From positions 378,487,633 through 378,551,632 of the forward strand of contig NC_053039.3 of assembly GCF_002575655.3 (NCBI RefSeq): 64,000 nucleotides of DNA. The letters run 5' to 3'. The DNA is from Aegilops tauschii subsp. strangulata. Its lineage: Eukaryota > Streptophyta > Magnoliopsida > Poales > Poaceae. Below are positions 21,239 to 31,868 of this stretch, piece after piece (position 1 is the first letter of the stretch; each line of letters starts with the position of its first letter). The notes beneath the pieces are model-generated. The model worked only from the letters and a program-made list of their open reading frames with translations. It was not told the origin of the DNA and ran no database searches. Made by a program: the position numbers and the translations under genes.

Positions 21239-21957
21239 TGAGATGCAGCTCTGGGGAAGAGGTTCCAGTCGACCTGCACCTCGTCGTCCTTGCGGATGAG
21301 GATGGAGCGCACGTCAAACTTGTGGCGCAGCTCTGAGGAGAAGGTTGCAGTCGACCCGCACCTCGTCGTCCTTGCGGACAAGGATGGAGCGCATGTTATA
21401 CTTGTGGCGCAGCTCTGAGGAGAAGGTTGCAGTCGACCTGCACCTCGTCGTCCTTGCAGACAAGGATGGAGCACACGTTATACTTGTGGCGCAGCTCTGA
21501 GGAGAAGGTTGCAGTCGACCTGCACCTCGTCGTCCTTGCGGACAAGGATGGAGCGCACGTTATACTTGTGGCGCAGCTCTGAGGAGAAGGTTGCAGTCGA
21601 CCTGCACCTCGTCGTCCTTGCGGACAAGGATGGAGCACACGTTATACTTGTGGCGCAGCTCTGAGGAGAAGGTTGCAGTCGACCTGCACCTCGTCGTCCT
21701 TGTGGACAAGGATGGAGCGCACGTTATACTTGTGGCGCAACTCTGAGGAGAAGGTTGTAGTCGACCTGCACCTCGTCGTCCTTGCGGATAAGGATGGAGC
21801 GCACATTGTATTTGTGGCGCAGCTCCGAAAAGAAAGTTGCAGTCGATCTGCACCTCGTCGTCATTGCGGATGAGGATGGAGCATACGTTATACTTGTGGC
21901 GTAGCTCCGAGGAGAAGGTTGTAGTTGACCTGCACCTCATCATCCTTGTGGATAGGG
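21239..21957. repeat. 82-bp tandem array in the 3' region of element B
   Basis: About nine units in head-to-tail order. The motif TGTGGCGCAG (or close variants) recurs at 21321, 21403, 21485, 21567, 21649, 21731, 21813 and 21895, exactly 82 bp apart each time. The unit includes a GTCGACCTGCACCTCGTCGTC block. Because 82 is not a multiple of three, the open frames seen across it are by-products. It lies between pol and the antisense gene. Confidence 0.95.
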
Positions 21958-23020
21958 ACGTGTTTCAAACTTAGGCGAGTACTGGACTGCAGCTAAGCCC
22001 CCGAGTGGGAGGGTTGCTCACCACTCGGTAGGATTTTTCAAACTTAGGCGAGTACTGGACTGCAGCTAAGCCCCTGAGTGGGAGGGTTGCTCACCACTCG
22101 GTAGAATTTTTCAAACTTAAGCGAGTACTGGACTGCTGCTAAGCCCCCGAGTGGGAGGGTTGCTCACCACTCGGTAGGATTTTTCAAACTTAGGCGAGTA
22201 CTGGACTGCAGCTATGCCCCCGAGTGGGAGGGTTGCTCACCACTCGGTAGGATTTTTCAAACTTAGGCGAGTACTGGACTGCAGCTAAGCCCCCGAGTGG
22301 GAGGGTTGCCCACCACTCGGTAGGATTTTTCAAACTTAGGCGAGTTCTGGACTGCAGCTAAGCCCCCGAATGGGAGGGTTGCTCACCACTCGGTAGGATT
22401 TTTCAAACTTAGGCGAGTACTGGACTGCAGCTAAGCCCCCGAGTGGGAGGGTTACTCACCACTCGGTAGGATTTTTCAAACTTAGGCGAGTACTGGACTG
22501 CAGCTAAGCCCCCGAATGGGAGGGTTGCTCACCACTCGGTAGGATTTTTCAAACTTAGGCGAGTACTGGACTGCAGCTAAGCCCCCGAGTGGGAGGGTTG
22601 CTCACCACTCGGTAGGATTTTTCAAACTTAGGCGAGTACTGGACTGCAGCTAAGCCCCCCGAGTGAGAGGCTTGCTCACCACTCGGTAGGATTTTTTAAA
22701 CTTAGACGAGTACTGGACTGCAGCTAAGACCCCGAGTGAGAGGCTTGCTCACCACTCGGTAGGATTTTTTGAACTTAGGCGAAACGGATTCGCAGCTAAG
22801 CCCCCGAGTGAGAGGCATGCTCACCACTCGGTAGGATTTTTTAAACTTAGGCGAAACGGATTCGCAGCTAAGCCCCCGAGTGAGAGGCTTGCTCACCACT
22901 CGGTAGGATTTTTTAAACCTAGGCGAAACGGATTCGCAGCTAAGCCCCCGAGTGAGAGGCTTGCTCACCACTCGGTAGGATTTTTTTTAAACTTAGGCGA
23001 AATAGATTCGCTGCTAAGGC
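21958..23020. repeat. 73/72-bp tandem array in the 3' region of element B
   Basis: About fourteen units. The start CAAACTTAGGCG recurs at 21966, 22039, 22112, 22185, 22258, 22331, 22404, 22477, 22550 and 22623, exactly 73 bp apart. Two subtypes exist: GAGTACTGGACTG (left ten to twelve units) and GAAACGGATTCG (right units from about 22770, mostly 72 bp). Units contain CACCACTCGGTAGGA. The order of subtypes suggests local amplification of each variant. Confidence 0.95.
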
Positions 23021-23130
23021 ACCTACTGGGGGATTTGAAACATATAACAAAGAAACAACAAACATTTAGGAGACTGTAAAACTGTGTCTTTGATAATCAA
23101 ACTAGAAGGTATTTCTTATTACATGAACGC
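23021..23130. other. Gap between array and integrase of element B
   Basis: About 110 bp of AT-rich noncoding sequence following the last repeat and preceding the integrase stop codon. Confidence 0.4.
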
Positions 23131-23708
23131 TTAAGTATAAAAGGGGCGGAGCAACTCCGCATTCCAAGCGTGTGGCTCGTCTTTCTTGTGCTCGACGTTG
23201 TAAAGGTGGTATGCTCCATTGTGGAGCACTCTTGTGATGATGAAGGGGCCTTCCCAAGCAGAAGCAAGCTTGTGTGGTTTCTGCTGATCCACTCGAAGAA
23301 CCAAGTCTCCCTCTTGAAATGCTCGACTCCTTACGTTTCTGGCGTGGAATCGACGCAGGTCTTGCTGATAGATGGTCGACCGGATCAGAGCCATCTCTCT
23401 TTCCTCTTCCAGGAGATCAACTGCATCTTGCCGTGCCTGTTCTGCTTCATCTTCTAAGAAAAGTTCAACTCGGGGTGCATTGTGAAGCAAGTCACTCGGG
23501 AGTACAGCTTCAGCTCCATAGACCAAGAAGAATGGAGTTCGGCCAGTCGACCGATTGGGAGTTGTCCTCAATCCCAAAGCACTGATGGAAGTTCATCGAC
23601 CCAGGCGCCTGCTGCGTGCTTGAGATCATGCATCAGTCGGGGTTTCAGTCCTTTGAGAATCAATCTGTTTGCTCTTTCAGCTTGTCCATTCGACTAGGGG
23701 TGGGCAAC
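23131..23708 (-). pseudogene. Integrase C-terminal part of element B
   Basis: The minus-strand frame 23577-23131 reads LRTTPNRSTGRTPF and FFLVYGAEAVLPSDL, then a basic tail ending in LLRPFYT, the usual Tat integrase end. Right of 23577 the frame is shifted by a missing base, and the segment with GQAERANRLILKGLK (catalytic Glu) also has an in-frame stop. At 23708 it is interrupted by element D and continues at 30345. Confidence 0.85.
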
Positions 23709-25283
23709 TGATACGTCTCCAACGTATCTATAATTTTTTATTGTTCCATGCTATATTATATTCTGTTTTGGACATTATTGGGCTTTATTATACACTTTTA
23801 TATTATTTTTGGGACTAACCTATTAACCGGAGGCCCAGCCCAGAATTGCTGTTTTTTTGCCTGTTTCAGAGTTTCGCAGAAAAAGAATATCAAACGGAGT
23901 CCAAACGGAATGAAACCTTCGGGAACATGATTTTTGGAACGAACGTGATCCAGAGGACTTGGACCCTACGTCAAGACATCAACCAGGAGGGCACGAGATA
24001 GGGGGCGCGCCTACCCCCCTGGGCAAGCCCTCCAGCCTCGTGGGCCCCACGTTGCTCCACCGACGTACTTCTTCCTCCTATATATACCTATGTATCCCCA
24101 AACTACCAGAGACGGAGCCAAAAACCTAATTCCACCACCGAACCCTTCTGTACCCATGAGATCCCATCTTGGGGCCTTTTCCGGAGCTCCGCCGGAGGGG
24201 GCATCGATCACGGAGGGCTTCTACATCAACACCGTAGCCTCTCCGATGATGTGTGAGTAGTTTACCTCAGACCTTCGGGTCCATAGTTATTAGCTAGATG
24301 GATTCTTCTCTCTTTTTAGATCTCAATACAATGTTCTCCCCCTCTCTTGTGGAGATCTATTCGATGTAATCTTCTTTTGCGGTGTGTTTGTTGAGACCGA
24401 TGAATTGTGGGTTTATGACCAAGTTTATCTATGAACAATATTTGAATCTTCTCTGAATTCTTTTATGTATGATTGGTTATCTTTGCAAGTCTCTTCGAAT
24501 TATCAATTTGGTTTGGCCTACTAGATTGATCTTTCTTGCGATGGGAGAAGTGCTTAGCTTTGGGTTCAATCTTGCGGTGTCCTTTCCCAGTGACAGTAGG
24601 GGCAGCAAGGCACGTACTGTATTGTTTCCATCGAGGATAACAAGATGGGGTTTATATCATATTGCATGAGTTTATCCCTCTACATCATGTCATCTTGCTT
24701 AAAGCGTTACTATGTTCTTATGAACTTAATACTCTAGACGCATGCTGGATAGCGGTCTATGTGTGGAGTAATAGTAGTAGATGCAGGCAGGAGTCGGTCT
24801 ACTTGTCTTGGACGTGATGCCTATATAGATGATCATACCTAGATATTCTCATAATTATGCTCAATTATGTCAATTGCTCAACAGTAATTTGTTCACCCAC
24901 CGTAATACTTATGCTCTCGAGAGAAGCCTCTAGTGAAACCTATGGCCCCGGGGTCTATTTTCTATCATATTAATCTTCCAACCCATAGTTATTTTTATTT
25001 CCTTTTATTTCACTTTGCATCTTTATCATGAAAATACCAATAAATATTATCCTATCATATCTATCAGATCTCACTCTCGTAAGTGACCGTGAAGGGATTG
25101 ACAACCCCTTTATTGCGTTGGTTGCGAGGATTTATTTGTTTGTGTAGGTGCGAGGGACTCGTGCGTGGCCTCCTACTGGATTGATACCTTGGTTCTCAAA
25201 AACTGAGGGAAATACTTACGCTACTTTACTGCATCACCCTTTCCTCTTCAAGGGAAAACCAACGCAGTGCTCAAGAGGTAGCA
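23709..25283 (+). repeat. 5' LTR of element D (1575 bp)
   Basis: Ends at GAGGTAGCA, 11 bp before the primer-binding site. It contains a clear TATA box at 24079-24086. The region 24460-24670 has an open frame that is shared with the other LTR and is not a gene. Confidence 0.93.
24079..24086 (+). promoter_or_regulatory. LTR promoter TATA box of element D
   Basis: TATATATA in a CCTCC..CC context, with the transcript start expected about 25-30 bp downstream. The same box is at 29136-29143 in the 3' LTR. Confidence 0.6.
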
Positions 25284-25294
25284 AGAAGGATTTC

Positions 25295-25312
25295 TGGCGC
25301 CGTTGCCGGGGA
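25295..25312 (+). other. Primer-binding site of element D (tRNA-Asp type)
   Basis: TGGCGCCGTTGCCGGGGA lies 11 bp after the 5' LTR. This is the primer site known from Athila-lineage elements. Confidence 0.85.
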
Positions 25313-25474
25313 GTCTACACAAAAGTCAACATACCAAGTACCCATCACAAACTCTTATCCCTCGCATTAAATTATTTGCCATTTGCCTCTCGTTTTCCTC
25401 TCCCCTACTTCACCCTTGCCATTTTATTCGCCCTCTCTTTTCCGTTCGCCTCTTTTTTTCGTTTGCTTGTTGTT

Positions 25475-26020
25475 ATGGCTAGTCCCCTATCTGTTCCTTT
25501 GTCCCCTGAGTTTGAAGTTCTTCACTTTAAAAAAAGACAAGGAGAAAATTTAAAAGATGCTTGGTATAGGATGATAGAATCTTATCGTAATTGCACCTTA
25601 GAGGTGAGTTTTAGAATTTTGCTTCGCAGTTTTTATGTTGGACTAAATATGTCCCATAGACAACTCTTGGATTGTGTTGCCAAAGGAAATTTTATTGAAA
25701 TTGATCCCAGTGTTGCACATGAAATCATAGAGGGGGTAGTGGGAACACTACCTCAACAAAAGGGGCCACAACATACCCAGGAAGAGACACAAGTTTTTGA
25801 AAAAATTTGCGAAGTAACTAAGATTTTACAAAAGTCTCTTGAACCTCTTAAGAGCGTTAGCGGAAATATTCACTGCATGAATACGTTGATTACCCTTTGC
25901 AACAAGCGGTTCGATTCTTTTGATCTAAAAATTTCCGAATATGAAGGGAAATGTAAAGAACCTCCCGGATTCGAGCTTGATTCCGCTAAAAAATTGAAAT
26001 CCAAAGATGGCAATACCTAG
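25475..26020 (+). CDS. Short Gag of element D (181 aa)
   Basis: It codes for a capsid-like protein fragment. The open frame extends upstream to 25148 inside the LTR, but the Met at 25475 (MASPLSVPLSPEFEVLHF) is the natural start, since the upstream part crosses the LTR end and PBS. Residues about 25-75 match the Athila gag pattern (ENLKDAWYRMIESY, then FRILLRSFYVGLNMSHRQLLDCVAKGNF). The C-terminal half is charged and low in hydrophobic residues, with no CCHC knuckle. It is about a third of the usual Athila Gag length. No protease, RT or integrase follows. The frame is intact although the LTRs have diverged by several percent, so it may have been kept for packaging in trans, but at this length an open frame could also be chance. 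Confidence 0.65.
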   Translation: MASPLSVPLSPEFEVLHFKKRQGENLKDAWYRMIESYRNCTLEVSFRILLRSFYVGLNMSHRQLLDCVAKGNFIEIDPSVAHEIIEGVVGTLPQQKGPQHTQEETQVFEKICEVTKILQKSLEPLKSVSGNIHCMNTLITLCNKRFDSFDLKISEYEGKCKEPPGFELDSAKKLKSKDGNT

Positions 26021-28747
26021 ATCTATCCTTGCTTTTATGCCTAGCTAGGGGCGTTAAACGATAGCGCTTGTTGGGAGGCAACCCAATTTTATTTTTAGTT
26101 TTTTGCTTTTTGCTTCTGTTTAGGAATAAATCTTTGATCTAGCCTCTGGTTAGATGTGTTTTTATGTTTTAATTAGTGTTTGTGCCAAGTTAAACCTATA
26201 GGATCTTCTTGGATGACAGTTATTTGATCTTGCTGAAAATTGCAGAAACTTTCTGTTCACGAAAATAATTGTTAAAAAACACCAGAACGTGATAAAATAT
26301 TGATTCCAATTTCTGCTGATCAATAAACAAATTGTCTAGGTCATCATATTTTGGCTGAATTTTTGGAGTTCCAGAAGTTTGCGTTAGTTACAGATTACTA
26401 CAGACTGTTCTGTTTTTAACAGATTCTGTTTTTCGTGTGTTGTTTGCTTATTTTGATGAATCTGTGGCTAATAAAATAGTTTATAAACCATAGAGAAGTT
26501 GGAATACAGTAGGTTTAACACCAATATAAATAAATAATGAGTTCATTACAGTAGCTCGAAGTGGTGTTTTGTTTTCTTTCGATAACGGAGCTCACGAGAT
26601 TTTTTGTTAAGTTTTGTGTTGTGAAGTTTTCAAGTTTTGGGTAAAAGATTTGATGGATTATGGAACAAGGAGTGGAAAGAGCCTAAGCTTGGGGATGCCC
26701 AAGGCACCCCAAGATAATCTAAGGACACCAAAAAGCCAAAGCTTGGGGATGCCCCGGAAGGCATCCCCTCTTTCGTCTACTTCCATCGGTAACTTTACTT
26801 TGAGCTATATTTTTATTCACCACATGATATGTGTTTTGCTTGGAGCGTCTTGTATTATTTGAGTCTTTTCTTTTTAGTTTACCACAATCATCTTTGCTGG
26901 ACACACCTTTTGAGAGAGACACACATGATTCGGAAATTATTAGAATACTCTATGTGCTTCACTTATATCTTTTGAGCTATATAGTTTTTGCTCTAATGCT
27001 TCACTTATATCTTTTAGAGCACGGTGGTGGTTTTGTTTTATAGAAACTATTATTCTCTCATACTTCACTTATATTATTTTGAGAGTCTTAAACAGCATGG
27101 TAATTTGCTTAAATAATCCTAATATGCTAGGTATTCAAGACTAGTAAAAAAAACTTTCTTATGAGTGTGCTGAATACTAAGAGAAGTTTGATGCTTGATG
27201 ATTGTTTTGAGATATGGAGGTAGTGATATTAAAGTTGTGCTAGTTGAGTAGTTGTGAATTTGAGAAATACTTGTGTTGAAGTTTGCAAGTCCCGTAGCAT
27301 GCACGTATGGTAAACGTTATGTAACAAATTTGAAACATGAGGTGTTCTTTGATTGTCCTCCTTATGAGTGGCGGTCGGGGACGAGCGATGGCCTTTTCCT
27401 ACCAATCTATCCCCCTAGGAGCATGCGCGTAGTGCTTGGTTTTTTATGACTTGTAGATTTTTGCAATAAGTATGTGAGTTCTTTATGACTAATGTTGAGT
27501 CCATGGATTATACGCACTCTTACCCTTCCATCATTGCTAGCCACTTCGGTACCGTGCATTGCCCTTTCTCACATTGAGAGTTGGTGCAAACTTCGCCGGT
27601 GCATCCAAACCCCGTGATATGATACGCTCTTTCACACATAAACCTCCTTATATCTTCCGAGATATATTGCCATGCAACTTTCCACCATTCCGTTTTTATG
27701 GCACGCTCATCATTGTCATATTGCTTTGCATGATCATGTAGTTGACATCGTATTTGTGGCAAAGCCACCGTTCATAATTTTTCATATAGGTCACTCTTGA
27801 TTAATTGTTATCCCGGTATACTGCCGGAGACATTCATATAGAGTCATACTTTGTTCTAGTATCGAGTTGTAATCATTGAGTTGTAAATAAATAGAAGTGT
27901 GATGATCATCATTCATAGAGCATTGTCCCCAAAAAAAAGGCCAAATAAAAAAAGGAAGGCGCAAAAAAAAAGGGACAATGCTACTATCCTTTTTTTCCAC
28001 AGTTTTGCTTCAAAGTAGCACCATGATCTTCATGATAGAAAGTCTCTTGTTTTGTCACTTTCATATACTAGTGGGAATTTTTCATTATAGAACTTGGCTT
28101 GTATATTCCAACAATGGGCTTCCTCAAATGCCCTAGGTCTTCGTCAGCAAGCAAGTTGGATGCACACCCACTTAGTTTCTTTTGTTGAGCTTTCATGCAT
28201 TTATAGCTCTAGTGCATCCGTTGCATGGCAATCCCTACTCCTTGCATTAACATCAATCGATGGGCATCTCCGTAGCTCATTGATTAGCCTCGTTGATATG
28301 AGACTTTCTCCTTTTTTTGTCTTCTCAACATAACCCCCATCATTATATTCTATTCCACCCATAGTACTATATCCATGGCTCACGCTCATGTATTGCGTGA
28401 AGGTTGAAAAAAGTTTGAGATTACTAAATTATGAAACAATTGCTTGGCTTGTCATCGGGGTTGTGCATGATGAGAGCATTCTTGTGTGACGGAAATGGAG
28501 CATGACTAAACTATATGATTTTGTAGGGATGAACTTTCTTGGTCCATGTTATTTTGAGAGGACATAATTGCTCAGTTAGTATGCTTGAAGTATTATTACT
28601 TTTACGTCAATATTAAACCTTTATCTTGAATCTTTCGGATAGAATATTCATACCACAATTAGGAGAATTACATTGAAATTATGCCAAGTAGCATTCCACA
28701 TCAAAAATTCTGTTTTTATCATTGACCTACTCGAGGACGAGCAGGAA
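26021..28747 (+). other. Noncoding interior of element D
   Basis: About 2.7 kb without a recognisable coding frame. Notable parts: GGGAGGCAACCCA near 26075-26090; two copies of AAGCTTGGGGATGCCC (about 26687 and 26739) beside complementary GGCATCCCC, able to form hairpins; and an A-rich stretch 27926-27981. It appears to be a long 3' leader/trailer of a non-autonomous derivative. Confidence 0.6.
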
Positions 28748-28764
28748 TTAAGCTTGGGGATGCT
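28748..28764 (+). other. Polypurine tract of element D
   Basis: TTAAGCTTGGGGATGCT directly precedes the 3' LTR. Its GGGGATG core also occurs twice in the interior. Confidence 0.5.
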
Positions 28765-30339
28765 TGATATGTCTCCAACGTATCTATAATTGTTTATTGT
28801 TCCATGCTATATTATATTCTGTTTTGGACATTATTGGGCTTTATTATACACTTTTATATTATTTTTGGGACTAACCTATTAACCGGAGGCCCAGCCCAGA
28901 ATTCTTGTTTTTTTTGCCTATTTCAGAGTTTCGCAGAAAAAGAATATCAAACGGAGTCCAAACGGAATGAAACCTTCGGGAACGTGATTTTTGGAAGGAA
29001 CAGGATCCAGAGGACTTGGACCGTACGTCAAGACATCAACCAGGAGGGCACGAGGTAGGGGGCGCGCCTACCCCCCTGGGCACGCTCTCCACCCTCGTGG
29101 GCGTCATGTTGCTCCACCGATGTACTTCTTCCTCCTATATATACCTACGTATCCCCAAACTATCAGAGACGGAGCCAAAAACCTAATTCCACCGCCGCAA
29201 CCTTCTGTACCCGTGAGATCCCATCTTGGGGCCTTTTCCGGAGCTCCGCCGGAGGGGGCATCGATCACGGAGGGCTTCTACATCAACACCGTAGCCTCTC
29301 CGATGATGTGTGAGTAGTTTACCTCAGACCTTCGGGTCCATAGTTATTAGCTAGATGGCTTCTTCTCTCTTTTTGGATCTCGATACAATGTTCTCCCCCT
29401 CTCTTGTGGAGATCTATTCGATGTAATCTTCTTTTGTGGTGTGTTTGTTGAGACCGATGAATTGTGGGTTTATGATCAAGTTTGTCTATGAACAATATTT
29501 GAATCTTCTCTGAATTATTTTATGTATGATTGGTTATCTTTGCAAGTCTCTTCAAATTATCAGTTTGGGTTGGCCTACTAGATTGATCTTTCTTGCAATG
29601 GGAGAAGTGCTTAGCTTTGGGTTGAATCTTGTGGTGTCCTTTCCCAGTGACAGTAGGGGCAGCAAGGCACATATTGTATTGTTGCGATCGAGGATAACAA
29701 GATGGGGCATATATCATATTGCATGAGTTTATCCCTCTACATCATGTCATCTTGCTTAAAGTGTTACTCTGTTCTTATGAACTTAATACTCTAGATGCAT
29801 GCTGGATAGCGGTCGATGTGTGGAGTAATAGTAGTAGATGCAGGCAGGAGTCGGTCTACTTGTCTCGGACGTGATGCCTATATACATGATCATACCTAGA
29901 TATTCTCATAATTATGCTCAATTCTGTCAATTGCTCAACAGTAATTTGTTCACCCACCGTAATACTTATGCTCTCGAGAGAAGCCTCTAGTGAAACCTAT
30001 GGCCCCCGGGTCTATTTTCTATCATATTAATCTTCCAACACGTAGTTATTTTTATTGCCTTTTATTTTATTTTGCATCTTTATCATAAAAATACCAAAAA
30101 TATTATCCTATCATATCTATGAGATCTCACTCTCGTAAGTGACTGTGAAGGGATTGACAACCCCTTTATTGTGTTGGTTGCGAGGAATTATTTGTTTGTG
30201 TAGGTGCGAGGGACTCGTGCGTGGCCTCCTACTGGATTGATACCTTGGTTCTCAAAAACTGAGGGAAATACTTACGCTACTTTACTGCATCACCCTTTCC
30301 TCTTCAAGGGAAAACCAACGCAGTGCTCAAGAGGTAGCA
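28765..30339 (+). repeat. 3' LTR of element D (1575 bp)
   Basis: Same length and ends as 23709-25283, followed by the GCAAC target copy at 30340-30344. Confidence 0.93.
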
Positions 30340-31868
30340 GCAACTGAAGCATAGTCGACTCGAGTGCCTTGAGAAGCACAGAAGGCTCTGAACTCATCAG
30401 AATCGAAATTCGACCCATTGTCAGTGATGATGCTGTGCGGAACACCATATCTGAATGTTAACTCTCTGATGAAGCTGACAGCAGTACTGGCTTCAAGACT
30501 TTTGATAGGCTTGGCTTCGATCCATTTGGTGAACTTGTCGACTGCCACGAGCACATGAGTGAAGCCGCTCCTACCAGTCTTGAGAGGTCCAACCATATCC
30601 AATCCCCAAACAGCAAAGGGCCAGACGAGTGGAATGGTCTTCAGGGCTGATGCAGGCTTGTGAGACATGTTGGAGTAAAACAGGCAACCTTCACAATTGT
30701 CGACTATTTCTTTTGCCATCTCATTTGCTTGCGGGCAGGAAAATCCCGCTCGGTATGCTTTGGCCACAATGGTCCGAGAAGATGCATGGTGACCACAGGT
30801 CCCCGAGTTGATGTCATTGAGGATCACTCGACCTTCCTCTGTTGTTATGCATTTCTGGCAGACTCCAGTCACACTTTCTCTGAACAACTGTCCTCTTATC
30901 ACAGTAAAGGCTTTGGATCGACGGACGATCTGTCGAGCCTCTTCTTCATCCTCTGGGAGTTCTTTCCTAAGGATGTATGAAATGTACGGCACTGTCCAGT
31001 CGGGAGTGATGACCAAAACCTCCATGATCAAGTCGACCACGACTGGGACTTCGACTTCAGTCGGATCAGTGGCGCTTTTTGGTTGTGGGGGCTCTTCAGT
31101 GAAAGGATCTTCTTGAACTGAAGGTGTATGAATATGTTCCAAGAACACATTGCTGGAAATGGCCTCCCTCTTGGAACCTATCTTTGCCAGATCATCGGCT
31201 GCTTGATTTTTTAGTCGGGGTATGTGATGGAGCTCTAACCCCTCGAACTTCTTCTCTAACTTTCTCACTGCATTACAGTAGCCAGTCATAGCTGGGCTTC
31301 TGACATCCGACTCCTTCATCACTTGATTAACCACTAAATCTGAGTCGCCGTAAACCATGAGGCGACGGACGCCGAGTGAAATGGCCATACGCAACCCGTA
31401 CAGAAGTGCTTCATATTCAGCTTCGTTGTTGGAGGAGTCAAAATGAATCTGGAGAACATAGCTGAGTTTGTCACCTCGGGGGGATACCAATACCACCCCA
31501 GCACCGGAACCATTCAGCATCTTGGATCCATCGAGGAAATCTGCTATTGCTTGGGACTTGATAGCTTTCTTTGCCTCAAATTTGATATCCAAGGGAAGGA
31601 GTTCAATCGCCCACTTTGCCACTCGACCAGTTGCATCTCTGTTGCTCAGGATCTCTGACAATGGTGCGTCGCTGACGACTGTAATGGAGTGATCAGAGAA
31701 GTAATGTGCAACCTTCTTCGTGGTCATGTAAATCCCATAAACAAGCTTCTGATAATGTGGATATCTTTGCTTGGATGGAGTCAGAACTTCAGAAACATAG
31801 TATACTGGGCTGAACTTTATAGGCTTTTCCTTCTTCCCGCTCGACCGTGAGCACCGTACTAACAACAT
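30340..31868 (-). pseudogene. RNase H, second RNase H and integrase N-terminal part of element B
   Basis: Frame 31868-30345 reads the first RNase H end (KLVYGIYMTTKKVAHYF), a second RNase H (GSGAGVVLVSPRGDK, NNEAEYEALLYGL, VYGDSDLVVNQ, NQAADDLA) and the integrase zinc finger (CGHHASS, CEGC) and core (GLDMVGP, TDNGSNF). It runs into element D just after TRVDYASVAA. This 500-codon frame has no stop, which is long for such an old element. It is joined to the RT frame by a frameshift near 31800-31860. Confidence 0.87.

Larger units (their letters stand above)
23709..30339 (+). mobile_element. Element D: Athila/Sabrina-like LTR element with gag only
   Basis: Two LTRs of exactly 1575 bp (23709-25283 and 28765-30339) start TGATA(C/T)GTCTCCAACG and end GAGGTAGCA. 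The target-site duplication GCAAC lies at 23704-23708 and 30340-30344. The PBS TGGCGCCGTTGCCGGGGA matches the tRNA-Asp type used by Athila elements. The interior is only 3481 bp and holds one short gag frame and no pol, so the element is non-autonomous. LTRs differ at roughly 60 positions by eye (about 4%). The name Sabrina is from memory of the LTR start and was not checked. Confidence 0.9.

Noticed and set aside
21214..21943. Minus-strand frames of 80-127 codons with repeated peptides
   Set aside because: They are produced by the 82-bp array; since 82 is not divisible by three, the peptide changes frame each unit.
22702..22971. 89-codon frame with a 24-residue repeat
   Set aside because: It arises only because the rightmost units are 72 bp long; no start context or domain.
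21239..23020. Possible CRISPR-like array
   Set aside because: Repeats are contiguous, 73-82 bp long, without unique spacers, and the genome is a plant.
25148..25474. Upstream extension of the element D gag frame
   Set aside because: It runs through the LTR end and the primer-binding site, which are not coding in this element type.
30327..30339. Last codons of the element B integrase frame
   Set aside because: They belong to the 3' LTR of element D; the integrase sequence ends at the target-site copy 30340-30344.
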